From positions 125,175 through 189,174 of the forward strand of contig NZ_LMHW01000013.1 in the NCBI RefSeq assembly GCF_001428525.1: a DNA stretch of 64,000 bases. The letters are read 5' to 3'. Source of the DNA: Flavobacterium sp. Root186. GTDB lineage: Bacteria; Bacteroidota; Bacteroidia; Flavobacteriales; Flavobacteriaceae. The notes under the pieces were generated by a model. That model was not told where the DNA came from, searched no databases, and was given only the letters and a program-made list of their open reading frames with translations. The translations under genes were made by a program, and so were the position numbers. Of this stretch, positions 38,018 to 46,580 are shown piece after piece. The first letter of the stretch is position 1. Each line of letters opens with the position of its first letter.

Positions 38018-38806
38018 ATGAAAAAATTCCTAAAATTAACAAGTTTCCTATTTATTACAGTATTAGTGTTTAATTCCTGCGACAAGGAACAAGATTTAAA
38101 TGAGCCGCAAAGCGTTAATAAAGACGTGCAGCAAAGTTCTAACAAGGAAGTATCCGCAAATAGTGCAGCGGCAGAACCTATTGTTTCTGCGTTAGGAAGT
38201 GCCGGAGCAAGAACAATCACATTGCAGACTAATACACTTTCGTGTCCTGGCGGCCTGTGTACATCGTATGGCGTTTGGTCAACAGGCGTTTATACGGTTT
38301 GGTTTCAAATGAGATTTAATTCCGGATTTTATTGGAGCAGAGGTGGAAAATGCGGATATGGTATCCTGATTGGTGATCAGAATACTGGCGGTGATCCAGG
38401 ATGGGATGGAAATGGCGGTAGTGCCAGATTTATGTGGTATTGTCCAAATGGATCAAACTCTGCCAAAGGAAGCGGAGCTTATCTGCAACCTTACGTTTAT
38501 TATAGAGATCAGCCTGGACAATTTGGTAACGATTTTGGAAAAAAATACTACATACAAGAAGGTGTGACATATAACTGTCAAATATCTGTTAAGTTAAATA
38601 CTGGATCAAATACTAACGGATATGTAAAATATTATGTAAATGGTACAGAGATATTAAATCAAACAATTCGCTGGGTAACTAACGATGCTAAACGAAATGT
38701 AAATGCAGTAAGTCTTCACACCTTCCGTGGCGGCAGCCAGGAATATTGGAAAGCTCCGGTAACAAGTTCTATTTATTATCCAAGTGCTTCCTGGGATGCT
38801 CTATAG
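38018..38806 (+). CDS. PL14-like beta-jelly-roll lipoprotein
   Basis: A 262-residue lipoprotein with lipobox FNSC (Cys about 21), a Ser/Gln/Glu-rich linker, and a beta-jelly-roll domain from about residue 65. The pattern GVYTVWFQMRFNSGFYWSRGGK, GGSARFMWYCPNGS, YLQPYVYY and VNAVSLHTFRGGSQEYW resembles polysaccharide lyase family 14 and related alginate/glucuronan lyases, with a GGK and Arg/Tyr-rich groove. A substrate cannot be assigned. It could cleave uronic-acid-containing polymers, or only bind glycan. It is divergent from the GH43 operon across a long control region and is followed by a terminator. Confidence 0.6.
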   Translation: MKKFLKLTSFLFITVLVFNSCDKEQDLNEPQSVNKDVQQSSNKEVSANSAAAEPIVSALGSAGARTITLQTNTLSCPGGLCTSYGVWSTGVYTVWFQMRFNSGFYWSRGGKCGYGILIGDQNTGGDPGWDGNGGSARFMWYCPNGSNSAKGSGAYLQPYVYYRDQPGQFGNDFGKKYYIQEGVTYNCQISVKLNTGSNTNGYVKYYVNGTEILNQTIRWVTNDAKRNVNAVSLHTFRGGSQEYWKAPVTSSIYYPSASWDAL

Positions 38807-38910
38807 TATACTTTAACCAATTGACGGAATAAATAATAATAGTGTTATTAACAGCTTAGAGTTAAATGAGTATTTCTATCGTTTGTTATTTTAGTCAATG
38901 GTCATTTTTA

Positions 38911-38942
38911 ATAAATGCTAAATCGAAAGGTTTAGCATTTAT
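38911..38942 (+). terminator. Terminator after PL14-like gene
   Basis: Stem ATAAATGCTAAA and complement with an 8-nt loop, about 105 bp after the stop. Confidence 0.65.
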
Positions 38943-39095
38943 ATTTATAACCAATTCAACAAACCTGTTAATTACAAGCCAAAAATTTAATTATATATTG
39001 AAAAGTATTAATATGGCAATAAACATTTGAGATTTTAATCTCTATTTTTGCAGGTAACAAAGCTCTTTTACTTTAAAAACCATCCTTTTCCGATC

Positions 39096-39956
39096 TTGAA
39101 AAAACAAAATCATACGATTAAACAATTTGAACTTTCGCCTCTTGCAAAGGCCGGAATTATCATTGTTAATATGGAGGATCCAAAAGTTGAAGACCACGAT
39201 ATCTCAAAACCGCACCGGGATAATCACTGTCAATTAATGCTGGCTCTTAACGGAGCATTCAAATTAAATATTGATTTTGAAAATGTTGAATTTTCTGCTC
39301 CAGCCTTACTTTGTATATTTCCTGAAGAAGTACATCATATTATAGAAGTAAAAGATCCAAAAGGATGGATGATCAGTTTTGATCCGTCGCTGGTTAGTAA
39401 AGAAATAGTACAGCTTTTAGAAAATAAAATAGATAACCCTTTTTTACTTCAGAGAGAATCAAATTTTTGTCAACAGCTTGTTATACTAATGGGTTTAATA
39501 GAGAAAGTCCAGTTAGAAAGCACAAATAACTATACTCAAAAAAGTATTCATTCTTTACTAAATGCTCTTTTGAGCCTAATTGCCGGAGAACTTGATCCTA
39601 ATTTATCTGTTGATAAAGAAAAAGAAAATCGCAGTATTATAATTAAGGAAACTTTTATAAAACTAACAAAAGAGCATTTCAAAACCTGGAAGCAGCCTGC
39701 TCAATACGCCTCGGCACTTTCTATTTCTGTGGCTCATTTAAATGACACTGTAAAATTACTAACCGGAAGTCCGGTATCTGTTCACATTCAGGAAGCCTCT
39801 ATTATGGAGGCCAAAAGATTACTCTATTTTACGGATAAAAGCGTCAAGGAAATTGCTTATGAAGTGGGTTATGATGAACCTGTTTATTTTGGAAAACTTT
39901 TCAAAAAAATAACAAACCTCACTCCTCTTGAATTTCGGAAAAAATTCCGTGATTAG
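39096..39956 (+). CDS. AraC-family transcriptional regulator
   Basis: About 286 residues: an N-terminal cupin-like ligand domain (KPHRDNHCQLMLALNGAFKLN; ALLCIFPEEVHHIIEV) and a C-terminal double HTH (ALSISVAHLNDTVKLLTGSPV; SVKEIAYEVGYDEPVYFGKLFKKITN). No ATG lies near the expected start. I choose the TTG at 39096 (…KKQNHTIKQFEL), because the only earlier possibility (TTG at 39048) lies inside a TATTTTTG promoter-like element; an ATG at 39171 would truncate the cupin. It probably controls the IMPase-like and NmrA genes that follow on the same strand (80-bp gap). Confidence 0.8.
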   Translation: MKKQNHTIKQFELSPLAKAGIIIVNMEDPKVEDHDISKPHRDNHCQLMLALNGAFKLNIDFENVEFSAPALLCIFPEEVHHIIEVKDPKGWMISFDPSLVSKEIVQLLENKIDNPFLLQRESNFCQQLVILMGLIEKVQLESTNNYTQKSIHSLLNALLSLIAGELDPNLSVDKEKENRSIIIKETFIKLTKEHFKTWKQPAQYASALSISVAHLNDTVKLLTGSPVSVHIQEASIMEAKRLLYFTDKSVKEIAYEVGYDEPVYFGKLFKKITNLTPLEFRKKFRD

Positions 39957-40036
39957 GACTATCCTTCCCTTCATTCAAACTACATTAAAAATCATACTCC
40001 AACTAGCTTTGCATTGTAATTAATACTACAATTGAT

Positions 40037-40843
40037 ATGCAAAACAAAATCAATATTCCCATCATACTCGATGCAGTACGAAAAGTGGGCGACGTCTTTT
40101 TAAAAGACTATAAACAAAATGCGATTCCACAAAATATGGACGAGCTTTTAAAACAATTAGAAGCTATTGATACGTTGTGTCTCACTTCTTTAAAAGAAGA
40201 TTTATCTCTGGAATTTCCAAATATTCCCTGGCATATTGGCGACGAATTTGACACTGATTCACAAAGAAATCCGGCAGAACTGCAGGAATACTGGCTTTGT
40301 GATGCAATGGATGGTGCTATCCAATATCTTCAACACATTGCAGGATGGACTATAAATCTGGCACTTATCCGTGATGGAAAACCTTTCTTTTCTGTCATTT
40401 ATGATCCTTTAGCCAATGAAATGTTTTGGGCAAAAGACGGCGAAGGTGCTTTTATGAATAACAAACCGTTGAAACTTAGCCGTAAAACAGATTTGGCAGT
40501 TATGCTGGCTGTTTTTGAATACGGGCATCAGGATAAATCTAATAATAATTTAAATGAGAAAATTGGTTCTACCGTAACAAAACTGCTCGATAATTTTGGA
40601 ATCATTAGAAATTATGGGCCGCACGGTTTGCAATTGGCTTATGTGGGTGCAGGAAGAATCGATTTGTTTATTCAGGAAGATATTGATACTTATAATTGGA
40701 TTGCCGGTTTACTTATTGCTAAAGAAGCTGGTGCAGAAATCCTCACAACAGCCGGATCTCCATGGAAATGGGGAAGCGAAAGTTTATTAACCGCACCAAA
40801 AAGTATTGCTGCAAAATATCTAAAAATTAAATCAACAAAATAA
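40037..40843 (+). CDS. Inositol monophosphatase-like protein with altered active site
   Basis: A 268-residue protein of the IMPase/FBPase superfamily. The first metal Glu is present in HIGDEFD. The signature expected as WxxDPxDGT reads WLCDAMDGAIQYL: both Asp remain, but the Pro is Ala and the catalytic Thr is Ala. The second signature, normally WDxAAG, reads YNWIAGLLIAKEAG, so the third metal-ligand Asp appears to be Asn. The changes suggest altered or lost phosphatase activity. The ATG of the NmrA-like gene follows the stop after one base, so the two are an operon. Confidence 0.8.
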   Translation: MQNKINIPIILDAVRKVGDVFLKDYKQNAIPQNMDELLKQLEAIDTLCLTSLKEDLSLEFPNIPWHIGDEFDTDSQRNPAELQEYWLCDAMDGAIQYLQHIAGWTINLALIRDGKPFFSVIYDPLANEMFWAKDGEGAFMNNKPLKLSRKTDLAVMLAVFEYGHQDKSNNNLNEKIGSTVTKLLDNFGIIRNYGPHGLQLAYVGAGRIDLFIQEDIDTYNWIAGLLIAKEAGAEILTTAGSPWKWGSESLLTAPKSIAAKYLKIKSTK

Positions 40844-40844
40844 A

Positions 40845-41471
40845 ATGAATATAGCAATTATAGGCGCTGGCGCCGGAATTGGATTACAGTCCGTAATACA
40901 AGCACTTAAAAATGGGCATACGGTAACAGCGTTATCTACAAATACAGATCAGATTCCAAATCATCCTAAACTAATTAAAATAAAAGGCAGCGCAACATCG
41001 CCAATAGATTTAAAACAGGCCATAAAAGATTGTGATGCCGTGCTTATAACGGTTGGAACAAAAAATAAAAAAGCAACTACTCTATTTTCTGATATTGCCA
41101 AGACACTTATAAATGTTGCTGATGAATTAAATTTTTCAGCTCCGGTTTTTGTTATTACAGGTTTTGGAGCCGGAGAAAGTAAAAAGTATTTGAGCTTTTT
41201 TATGCAAACGGTGATTTCATTATTTCTGAAAGACCAATATATCGATAAAACGATAATGGAAGAATTAATCACGAAAAGTGCTCTTAAATGGGAAATTATA
41301 AGGCCCGGAATGCTTACCAACGGAGATAAAACCTCATCTTATAAAGTATTACCGGAACTTCGAAAAGGAATGAAAGTTGGAAAAATTTCAAGAGCCAATG
41401 TTGCTCATTTCTTAATTAATGAAGTCGAAAATCCAAAAATGCTGTATCAATATGCAGCATTGACGAATTAA
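40845..41471 (+). CDS. NAD(P)-binding NmrA/SDR-a5-like protein
   Basis: A 208-residue atypical SDR: nucleotide motif IIGAGAGIGLQSV at residues 4-16, then ALSTNTDQIPNHPKLIKIKG, DCDAVLITVG and IIRPGMLTNGDKTSSYKVL. It lacks the classical YxxxK pair, as usual for NmrA-like members that sense or reduce using NAD(P)H. It is translated with the IMPase-like gene (1-bp gap) and is followed by a terminator at 41517-41550. Confidence 0.83.
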   Translation: MNIAIIGAGAGIGLQSVIQALKNGHTVTALSTNTDQIPNHPKLIKIKGSATSPIDLKQAIKDCDAVLITVGTKNKKATTLFSDIAKTLINVADELNFSAPVFVITGFGAGESKKYLSFFMQTVISLFLKDQYIDKTIMEELITKSALKWEIIRPGMLTNGDKTSSYKVLPELRKGMKVGKISRANVAHFLINEVENPKMLYQYAALTN

Positions 41472-41516
41472 TTTAAAGAACACTTTTTTGAATTAAAATG
41501 GCTAAAGATCAAAGCT

Positions 41517-41550
41517 AAAATCCCATCTTGACGAAATGGGATTTTTTTTT
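41517..41550 (+). terminator. Intrinsic terminator
   Basis: AAAATCCCAT stem and complement, 9-nt loop, T10 tail. Confidence 0.85.
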
Positions 41551-41559
41551 GTTATTTAT

Positions 41560-41579
41560 CAAATACCGATCGGTATTTG
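41560..41579. promoter_or_regulatory. TetR operator upstream of tetR gene
   Basis: A perfect 20-bp palindrome with core ATACCGATCGGTAT, immediately before a TATATTTG -7 element at 41583-41590. The same core recurs at 42223-42236 before the thioesterase gene. Confidence 0.8.
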
Positions 41580-41621
41580 TTTTATATTTGTTTTAGAATT
41601 TTATCAATTCAACCTTAAATT

Positions 41622-42203
41622 ATGAACACTTCTGAAATTATACTAAATAAAGTAGCTCCAATTTTTAACAAACAAGGATATGTTGGAACGAGCTTAACTG
41701 ATATAACAAATGCTACCGGCCTTACAAAAGGTGCTATTTACTGCAATTTTGCCAACAAAGAAGATTTAGCATTACAATCATTTCAATTAAATATAAATTT
41801 AGCAATAACACCTTTATTCAAACTAGTTGCAGCTCAACAAGGCAGTATAAATAAACTTCATACCATAACCGATTATCAGCGCAGCTATTATGATTTAGTT
41901 AAAGACAGAGGCGGCTGCCCTATGTTGCGAGCGGGGGTTGATACAAAATTTATTAATCCGTTATTGTTTAAAGCAGCACAAAATTTATCTCAAAAATTTA
42001 CTGTTGGCTTAACAAATATTATCAATGAAGGTATTATTGATAATGAAATTCAACAAAATACTGATCCCGTTAAATGTGCAAAAATAATTTTATCATTAAT
42101 TGAAGGAAGTTCCCTTTTGGCATTTACCCATAATGATTCAACATACATAAATTCCGCAATGGATTTTATAGATAATACCATAATTGCCGGCATCAGGAAA
42201 TAA
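41622..42203 (+). CDS. TetR/AcrR-family repressor
   Basis: A 193-residue TetR regulator. The N-terminal HTH is GYVGTSLTDITNATGLTKGAIYCNF with the family-typical YCNFANKEDLA helix-4 start. The C-terminal ligand domain includes RGGCPMLRAGVD, common in the TetR_C_6-like group. Perfect operator palindromes sit 43 bp before its start and again between its stop and the next gene, so it should repress itself and the thioesterase unit. Confidence 0.92.
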   Translation: MNTSEIILNKVAPIFNKQGYVGTSLTDITNATGLTKGAIYCNFANKEDLALQSFQLNINLAITPLFKLVAAQQGSINKLHTITDYQRSYYDLVKDRGGCPMLRAGVDTKFINPLLFKAAQNLSQKFTVGLTNIINEGIIDNEIQQNTDPVKCAKIILSLIEGSSLLAFTHNDSTYINSAMDFIDNTIIAGIRK

Positions 42204-42220
42204 AAAAAATTTAACCCATC

Positions 42221-42239
42221 AGATACCGATCGGTATTTG
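42221..42239. promoter_or_regulatory. Second TetR operator before thioesterase gene
   Basis: Same ATACCGATCGGTAT core as at 41560, 18 bp after the tetR stop and 18 bp before the thioesterase start. Confidence 0.8.
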
Positions 42240-42256
42240 ATATAATACATTTAAAA

Positions 42257-42748
42257 ATGGAAAAAATATTAAAAACCAAAAGAAAAATCAGATTTCAGGA
42301 TTGTGATCCTTTTAATCATTTAAACAACTCAAAATATCTGGAGTATTTCATCAATACCCGTGAGGATCAAATTGCTGAAAACTACGACCTCGATATATTT
42401 AAATATATGAAAACAACAGGACTGAGCTGGGTTGTTGCCTCTAATCAAATAAGTTATTTGAAACCTGCTTTTACGATGGAAACCGTATTAATTGAGTCTC
42501 AGCTGATTCAATATACAGATAATCTTTTACTGGTTGAAATGAAGATGTGGAATGAAAATGAAACAGAATTAAAGGCAATTTTATGGATAAAGTTTATTCC
42601 TTATAACATACAAACCAAAAGAGCCGCAAATCATTCTGAAGATTTAATGAAACTATTTCAATCGGTTGTTCTGCCTATCAATCAATCTATTTTTGAGAAT
42701 AGATATTTAGAAATTATTCAAAAATTAAAAGCCAAAGCAAATGCCTAA
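42257..42748 (+). CDS. Acyl-CoA thioesterase, hotdog fold
   Basis: A 163-residue 4HBT/FadM-like thioesterase. RFQDCDPFNHLNNSKYLEYF is the hotdog signature with the catalytic Asp region, followed by LSWVVASNQISYLKPAF and LLVEMKMWNE strands. It hydrolyses an acyl-CoA of unknown chain. It overlaps the next gene by 8 bp and lies directly behind a TetR operator, suggesting induction by an acyl or aromatic compound. Confidence 0.87.
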   Translation: MEKILKTKRKIRFQDCDPFNHLNNSKYLEYFINTREDQIAENYDLDIFKYMKTTGLSWVVASNQISYLKPAFTMETVLIESQLIQYTDNLLLVEMKMWNENETELKAILWIKFIPYNIQTKRAANHSEDLMKLFQSVVLPINQSIFENRYLEIIQKLKAKANA

Positions 42749-43100
42749 ATTAGAAACAATAGAGCAGTTTATCAAAATGGTCGAATCTAACGAACATGAT
42801 AAAGCAATTGAAAAATTTTACACTATTGATGCTTCCATGCAAGAAAATCAGGCAGAACCACGAGTAGGCAGAGATAATCTTGCTGCTAATGAAAAAAATA
42901 CACTTTTAAAAGTCAAGTCGTTGGTATCCAAATGCGTTCGACCGTATTTTATAGATGGTGATCATGCCGTTATTCAATGGTTTTTTAGATTTGAATGGAA
43001 AAATGGAACTATTTCTGAAATTGAAGAAATTGCATATCAAAGATGGGAAGGCGAACTTATAAAAACAGAAAAGTTTTTTTATGATCCTAAGCAGTTTTAG
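42741..43100 (+). CDS. SnoaL/NTF2-like protein
   Basis: A 119-residue NTF2-fold protein: ETIEQFIKMVESNEHDKAIEKFY, then DASMQENQAEPRVGRDNLAANEK, VRPYFIDGDHAVIQWFFRFEW and EIAYQRWEGELIKTEKFFYDP. Typical of SnoaL-like enzymes or ligand binders. It is translationally coupled to the thioesterase (8-bp overlap) and ends before a strong terminator at 43112-43139. Confidence 0.82.
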   Translation: MPKLETIEQFIKMVESNEHDKAIEKFYTIDASMQENQAEPRVGRDNLAANEKNTLLKVKSLVSKCVRPYFIDGDHAVIQWFFRFEWKNGTISEIEEIAYQRWEGELIKTEKFFYDPKQF

Positions 43101-43111
43101 ATAATATAGAT

Positions 43112-43139
43112 AAAAAGCTCCCTTAAAAGGGAGCTTTTT
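43112..43139. terminator. Bidirectional terminator
   Basis: 13-bp perfect stem (AAAAAGCTCCCTT and complement), 2-nt apparent loop, between convergent genes. Confidence 0.85.
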
Positions 43140-43156
43140 CTATTTGTTTAAAAAAA

Positions 43157-44179
43157 TTAACGCCAGCCCAGTTCTGGGGCAATGTATTTTAGAATAGAAG
43201 ACAATATATGCACATTATACTCAACGCCCAAAGTATTAGGTATTGTCAGCAGCAGCGTATCTGCTTCCTGAATAGCTTCATCCTGAGCAAGCTCTGCAAT
43301 GAGTTTTTCCGGCTCGGCGGCATAACTTTTCCCGAAGATGGCACGTTTATCACTTTCTATATAACCAAAACTATCCGCTGCTTTACCCTGATTTCCAAAG
43401 TAAATTTTATCCTGATCGTTGACCAAAGCAAAAATGGAACGGCTTACCGAAACTCGTGGTTCACGTTCATGACCCGCTTTTTTCCAGGTTTCCTTATAAA
43501 GTCTGATTTGTTCTGCCTGCTGGATATGGAAAGGTTTTCCATTTTCGTCAAATTTCAGCGTTGAACTTTGCAGGTGCATTCCGTTTTCGGCCGCCCAAAC
43601 AGCAGTAGCATTAGAGGCAGCTCCCCACCAGATTCGATCGCGTAATCCTTCAGAATGCGGTTCCAGACGCAGTAAGCCGGGCGGGTTTGGAAACATCGGA
43701 TATGGATTTGGCTCGGCAAATCCCTCGCCGTTTAACCTTTCTAAAAACTCCAGAGCTTTTTTACGCCCCATATCAGCATCTGTTTCACCTTCTAAAGGTT
43801 CATAACCAAAAGCGCGCCAGCCGTCAATAACTTGTTCCGGCGATCCCCTGCTGATTCCTAATTGTAAACGTCCTTCTGAAATCAAGTCTGCGGCACCAGC
43901 ATCTTCAACCATATACAAAGGGTTTTCATATCGCATATCGATAACGCCCGTCCCAATTTCTATTTTGCTTGTTTTAGCACCAATAGCCGAAAGCAAAGGA
44001 AAAGGAGATGCAAGCTGTTGAGCGAAATGATGTACTCTGAAATAAGCTCCGTCTAAACCTATTTCTTCTGCAGCAACAGCTAAATCAATAGATTGAAGAA
44101 GTGTATCGCTTGCTGTACGAGCTTTATATGATGGATGATTGGCCCAATGCCCAAACGATAAAAATCCTATTTTTTTCAT
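43157..44179 (-). CDS. LLM-class flavin-dependent oxidoreductase
   Basis: A 340-residue bacterial-luciferase-like monooxygenase: KIGFLSFGHWANHPSYK, DLAVAAEEIGLDGAYFRVHHFAQQLASPFPLL (FMN site), IEIGTGVIDMRYENPLYMVED, SEGRLQLGISRGSPEQVI and the C-terminal PNTLGVEYNVHIL. It probably oxidises a small organic substrate with FMNH2. An ATG three codons upstream (44188) is possible. It is a single gene opposite the TetR unit. Confidence 0.88.
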   Translation of the reverse strand: MKKIGFLSFGHWANHPSYKARTASDTLLQSIDLAVAAEEIGLDGAYFRVHHFAQQLASPFPLLSAIGAKTSKIEIGTGVIDMRYENPLYMVEDAGAADLISEGRLQLGISRGSPEQVIDGWRAFGYEPLEGETDADMGRKKALEFLERLNGEGFAEPNPYPMFPNPPGLLRLEPHSEGLRDRIWWGAASNATAVWAAENGMHLQSSTLKFDENGKPFHIQQAEQIRLYKETWKKAGHEREPRVSVSRSIFALVNDQDKIYFGNQGKAADSFGYIESDKRAIFGKSYAAEPEKLIAELAQDEAIQEADTLLLTIPNTLGVEYNVHILSSILKYIAPELGWR

Positions 44180-44280
44180 AGATAGCATTGTTATTATTTA
44201 TAATTCCAAATATACGCATCATTTATAATCTTTGCATTAGAAAGACTTTATCATTTGCGACAGTCTTTTATAGTTAAATT

Positions 44281-44895
44281 TTATTTTTTGGATAATTCCA
44301 ATTCAAGTTCTTTTACCTTATTTTCCAAATCAGAAATATATTTTTTCTGAGGCAATAATGCCTGCTCAATTTCTTCAGTTGTATAACGCGGCGTAATATG
44401 CTGCGGACAGTTCCAGTCGTAAGCCTGAATTTCAAAAATCATCATTCGCTCCGGACGGAACTTATAATCTGCTGGTTTTAAAAGATCAAAAAGTTCTTTG
44501 TTCTCTTCTAAATCAACAATTTTCGCATTTGCATAGAGTTTTAATCTGGCTCTTTGCGGATATGAAATCATAATTAGTGCTACTTTTTCATTCTTAGAAA
44601 TATTACCTGTAGAAATATATTGTCGGTTACCTGAAAAATCAACAATCCCAATTTTTTTATTGTCGATCACTTTTATAAATCCGGCTGGTCCGCCACGATG
44701 CTGAATGTATGGATATTCATTTTCTCCAAAACTGGCCATATAAAAACTATCTCTCTCACTTATAAACCTAATCTCGTTTTCTGTCAATCCGTCTACAACC
44801 GACATTTTTTCCATACGATCATAAGCGCTTCTGCTTCCCGCTTCTTCCTGCATTTTTTTAATAGTCTCTGTAAAAGCTAATTGTCCGTAATTCAT
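44281..44895 (-). CDS. Pyridoxamine 5'-phosphate oxidase-like FMN protein
   Basis: A 204-residue PPOX/split-barrel flavin protein: RDSFYMASFGENEYPYIQHRGGPAGFIKVID, VDFSGNRQYISTGNISKNEKVALIMISY and RLKLYANAKIVDL. The C-terminus has a CPQHITPRYTTEEIEQ segment and a coiled tail. This subgroup reduces or oxidises small substrates rather than PLP precursors. Single gene. A 340-nt region downstream contains no related gene. Confidence 0.85.
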   Translation of the reverse strand: MNYGQLAFTETIKKMQEEAGSRSAYDRMEKMSVVDGLTENEIRFISERDSFYMASFGENEYPYIQHRGGPAGFIKVIDNKKIGIVDFSGNRQYISTGNISKNEKVALIMISYPQRARLKLYANAKIVDLEENKELFDLLKPADYKFRPERMMIFEIQAYDWNCPQHITPRYTTEEIEQALLPQKKYISDLENKVKELELELSKK

Positions 44896-45026
44896 AATAG
44901 AAAATTTAAATTGTTCTTAATCTATTCTTGCAAATAATTACAAAGTTCTACTATTAGATATTAATATGAAATGGACAATTTTTACATTATGATGGATAAT
45001 TATTATTAATGTAGAAAACGAAAAAG

Positions 45027-45048
45027 GTTCGCTATTTCTAGCGAACCA
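45027..45048 (-). terminator. Terminator hairpin overlapping a stop codon
   Basis: GGTTCGCTA / TAGCGAACC stem; the upstream arm includes the last codons and TAG of the 57-aa gene. T-run on the minus strand follows. Confidence 0.8.
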
Positions 45049-45211
45049 AATCATCATTTTTAACGCCTAAGCTGCTATTTATCTTTTCATTTAGTTCTAT
45101 TCTCGCTTTCAAAATAAAAGTGATTGTTGTACTAATTAGTATAAATAACGAGATAATGAGTATTACTAATGTAATCAGCAGTCCTTTTATTATTTTCCAG
45201 GAGTTCATCAT
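45038..45211 (-). CDS. Small single-pass membrane protein, 57 aa
   Basis: I start it at the Met-Met encoded at 45206-45211, one base after the barrel-gene stop. It has a short basic start (MMNSWKIIKG), one long transmembrane helix (LLITLVILIISLFILISTT) and a polar tail ending DDLVR. The stop lies in the terminator stem. Function unknown. The extended frame would overlap the barrel gene and is rejected. Confidence 0.55.
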   Translation of the reverse strand: MMNSWKIIKGLLITLVILIISLFILISTTITFILKARIELNEKINSSLGVKNDDLVR

Positions 45212-45212
45212 C

Positions 45213-45779
45213 TTAAAACAAACGAAGAGACAATCCTGCCTGAATTTGCTGGCTGTTCGCTTTTTCACCAAAATTACTTACATCTGAAAATCCCCAGATA
45301 TATCTTCCATAAATAGTAATGGGTCTTATATTGATTTCAGCTCCGGCAACAAAAGCAAAGTCCGTTTTTTTGAAAAGTTTTTTACTATTATCTAAAACAC
45401 TTTGATTACCGCTGGCCAAAAAACTGAACTGAGGACCAGCCATAAAAGTAATTAATCCTTCACTGTTTAAACGAAGTAATACCGGCACGCTTACATAATT
45501 AAGTGTTTTATCTTTTTTGAAAGCATCTTTAAAAATATCTTTATAATTATCCGTGATTTTAGTATTGGTCTGATTGAATACTACTTCTCCCTGAACACCT
45601 ACAAAATCAGTAAAATTGTAATACACAAAACCACCCAGCTGATAACCCAATTCAAAATCACTGTCAAAGTTTTTGCCATCCAACTTATTCATGTTTACTC
45701 CTCCCTTAACACCAAGATGAACCTGGCTGTAACCAAATATGGACATGAATAAGGCTGTGGCTGCAATAATTTTTTTCAT
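45213..45779 (-). CDS. Outer-membrane beta-barrel protein
   Basis: A 188-residue porin-family protein: signal peptide (residues 1-18, FGYSQ), then alternating-hydrophobicity strands starting VHLGVKGGVNMNKLDGKNF and ending GLSLRLF with a terminal aromatic. It matches the PorT/OmpW-like 8-stranded barrel common in Bacteroidota. The 57-aa membrane gene follows within one base, so they are co-transcribed. Confidence 0.85.
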   Translation of the reverse strand: MKKIIAATALFMSIFGYSQVHLGVKGGVNMNKLDGKNFDSDFELGYQLGGFVYYNFTDFVGVQGEVVFNQTNTKITDNYKDIFKDAFKKDKTLNYVSVPVLLRLNSEGLITFMAGPQFSFLASGNQSVLDNSKKLFKKTDFAFVAGAEINIRPITIYGRYIWGFSDVSNFGEKANSQQIQAGLSLRLF

Positions 45780-45821
45780 TTCTTAACTTATTTTAATTTG
45801 AAATAATGATATTTCGTAATA

Positions 45822-46580
45822 CTATTTTTTTACGTAATTGGAGTATTCTGTAATGGTTTGTATGTTAGTTGGCTGCCCTAGGAATTTAGCTTCCATAATA
45901 AGATTTTCATTTACAGGAAAAAATTGTTTTGCCTCTTCATTCCATTTGTATTTTAAGACAATATCAAATTTATCGGCAGTAAGAATATTAACTTTTACAG
46001 GCTTTTCGTTAAGCGTCTGTATTTGTTCCAGTTTTTTAGTTTTAAGATTGATGGTCATATAAAATCGGCAGTCTTTTACAAAAGCATTTTCTTTCGTAAG
46101 AGAATCTGGATCGACTTTATAACTAATCACCAATTGATCTGGCGTTTCTTTTTCAATTTTATAACTTGCATCATCTGTCGGGGTTGCTGCAGAAGCTTTA
46201 TTTTGATTTTTTCTAAAAGAATTTACCTCTGATTTAGATGGTGATTTTCCATCAATAGAAACAACATTCCATTGCTCTGCTCCAGAATTAGAAGGGTCAA
46301 ATTTGGCAATTGTTTCTGTTTCCTTTGCGCTTGTTATTATGGTTTGTTTAAAACCGAAAGCAAAATTATCAGGTCGTTTTATTTTTTGAGGATCAAGAAT
46401 ACTAGAGTTAATTCCGTATTTAAAAAAGACATCTACTATTTTTGATTTTTGTGCAGAAACCGCAGAAGTAAACAGTACCAGAAAAAAAAGAATTAATCCA
46501 TTACTCTTATAATTTTGCAATCGGAAATTAGATTTTGTAGTACTGAAATCTTCCTTTGTCATTACCATTGTTTTTTTCAT
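45822..46580 (-). CDS. Exported protein of unknown function
   Basis: About 252 residues. I use the Met encoded at 46578-46580 (MKKTMVMTKED); the longer frame starts in non-coding-looking sequence. A hydrophobic export segment (about residues 28-44, LILFFLVLFTSAVSAQ) precedes a soluble domain rich in beta-strands (FYMTINLKTKKLEQI; FDIVLKYKWNEEAKQFFPV). I recognise no family. It may bind something in the periplasm. It is upstream of the barrel gene on the same strand with a 43-bp gap. Confidence 0.6.
   Translation of the reverse strand: MKKTMVMTKEDFSTTKSNFRLQNYKSNGLILFFLVLFTSAVSAQKSKIVDVFFKYGINSSILDPQKIKRPDNFAFGFKQTIITSAKETETIAKFDPSNSGAEQWNVVSIDGKSPSKSEVNSFRKNQNKASAATPTDDASYKIEKETPDQLVISYKVDPDSLTKENAFVKDCRFYMTINLKTKKLEQIQTLNEKPVKVNILTADKFDIVLKYKWNEEAKQFFPVNENLIMEAKFLGQPTNIQTITEYSNYVKK

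Noticed and set aside
40961..41320. 119-codon minus-strand frame inside the NmrA-like gene
   Set aside because: Antisense shadow; the plus-strand protein has a complete nucleotide-binding motif.
43208..43564. 118-codon plus-strand frame inside the LLM oxidoreductase
   Set aside because: Antisense shadow of a well-supported gene.
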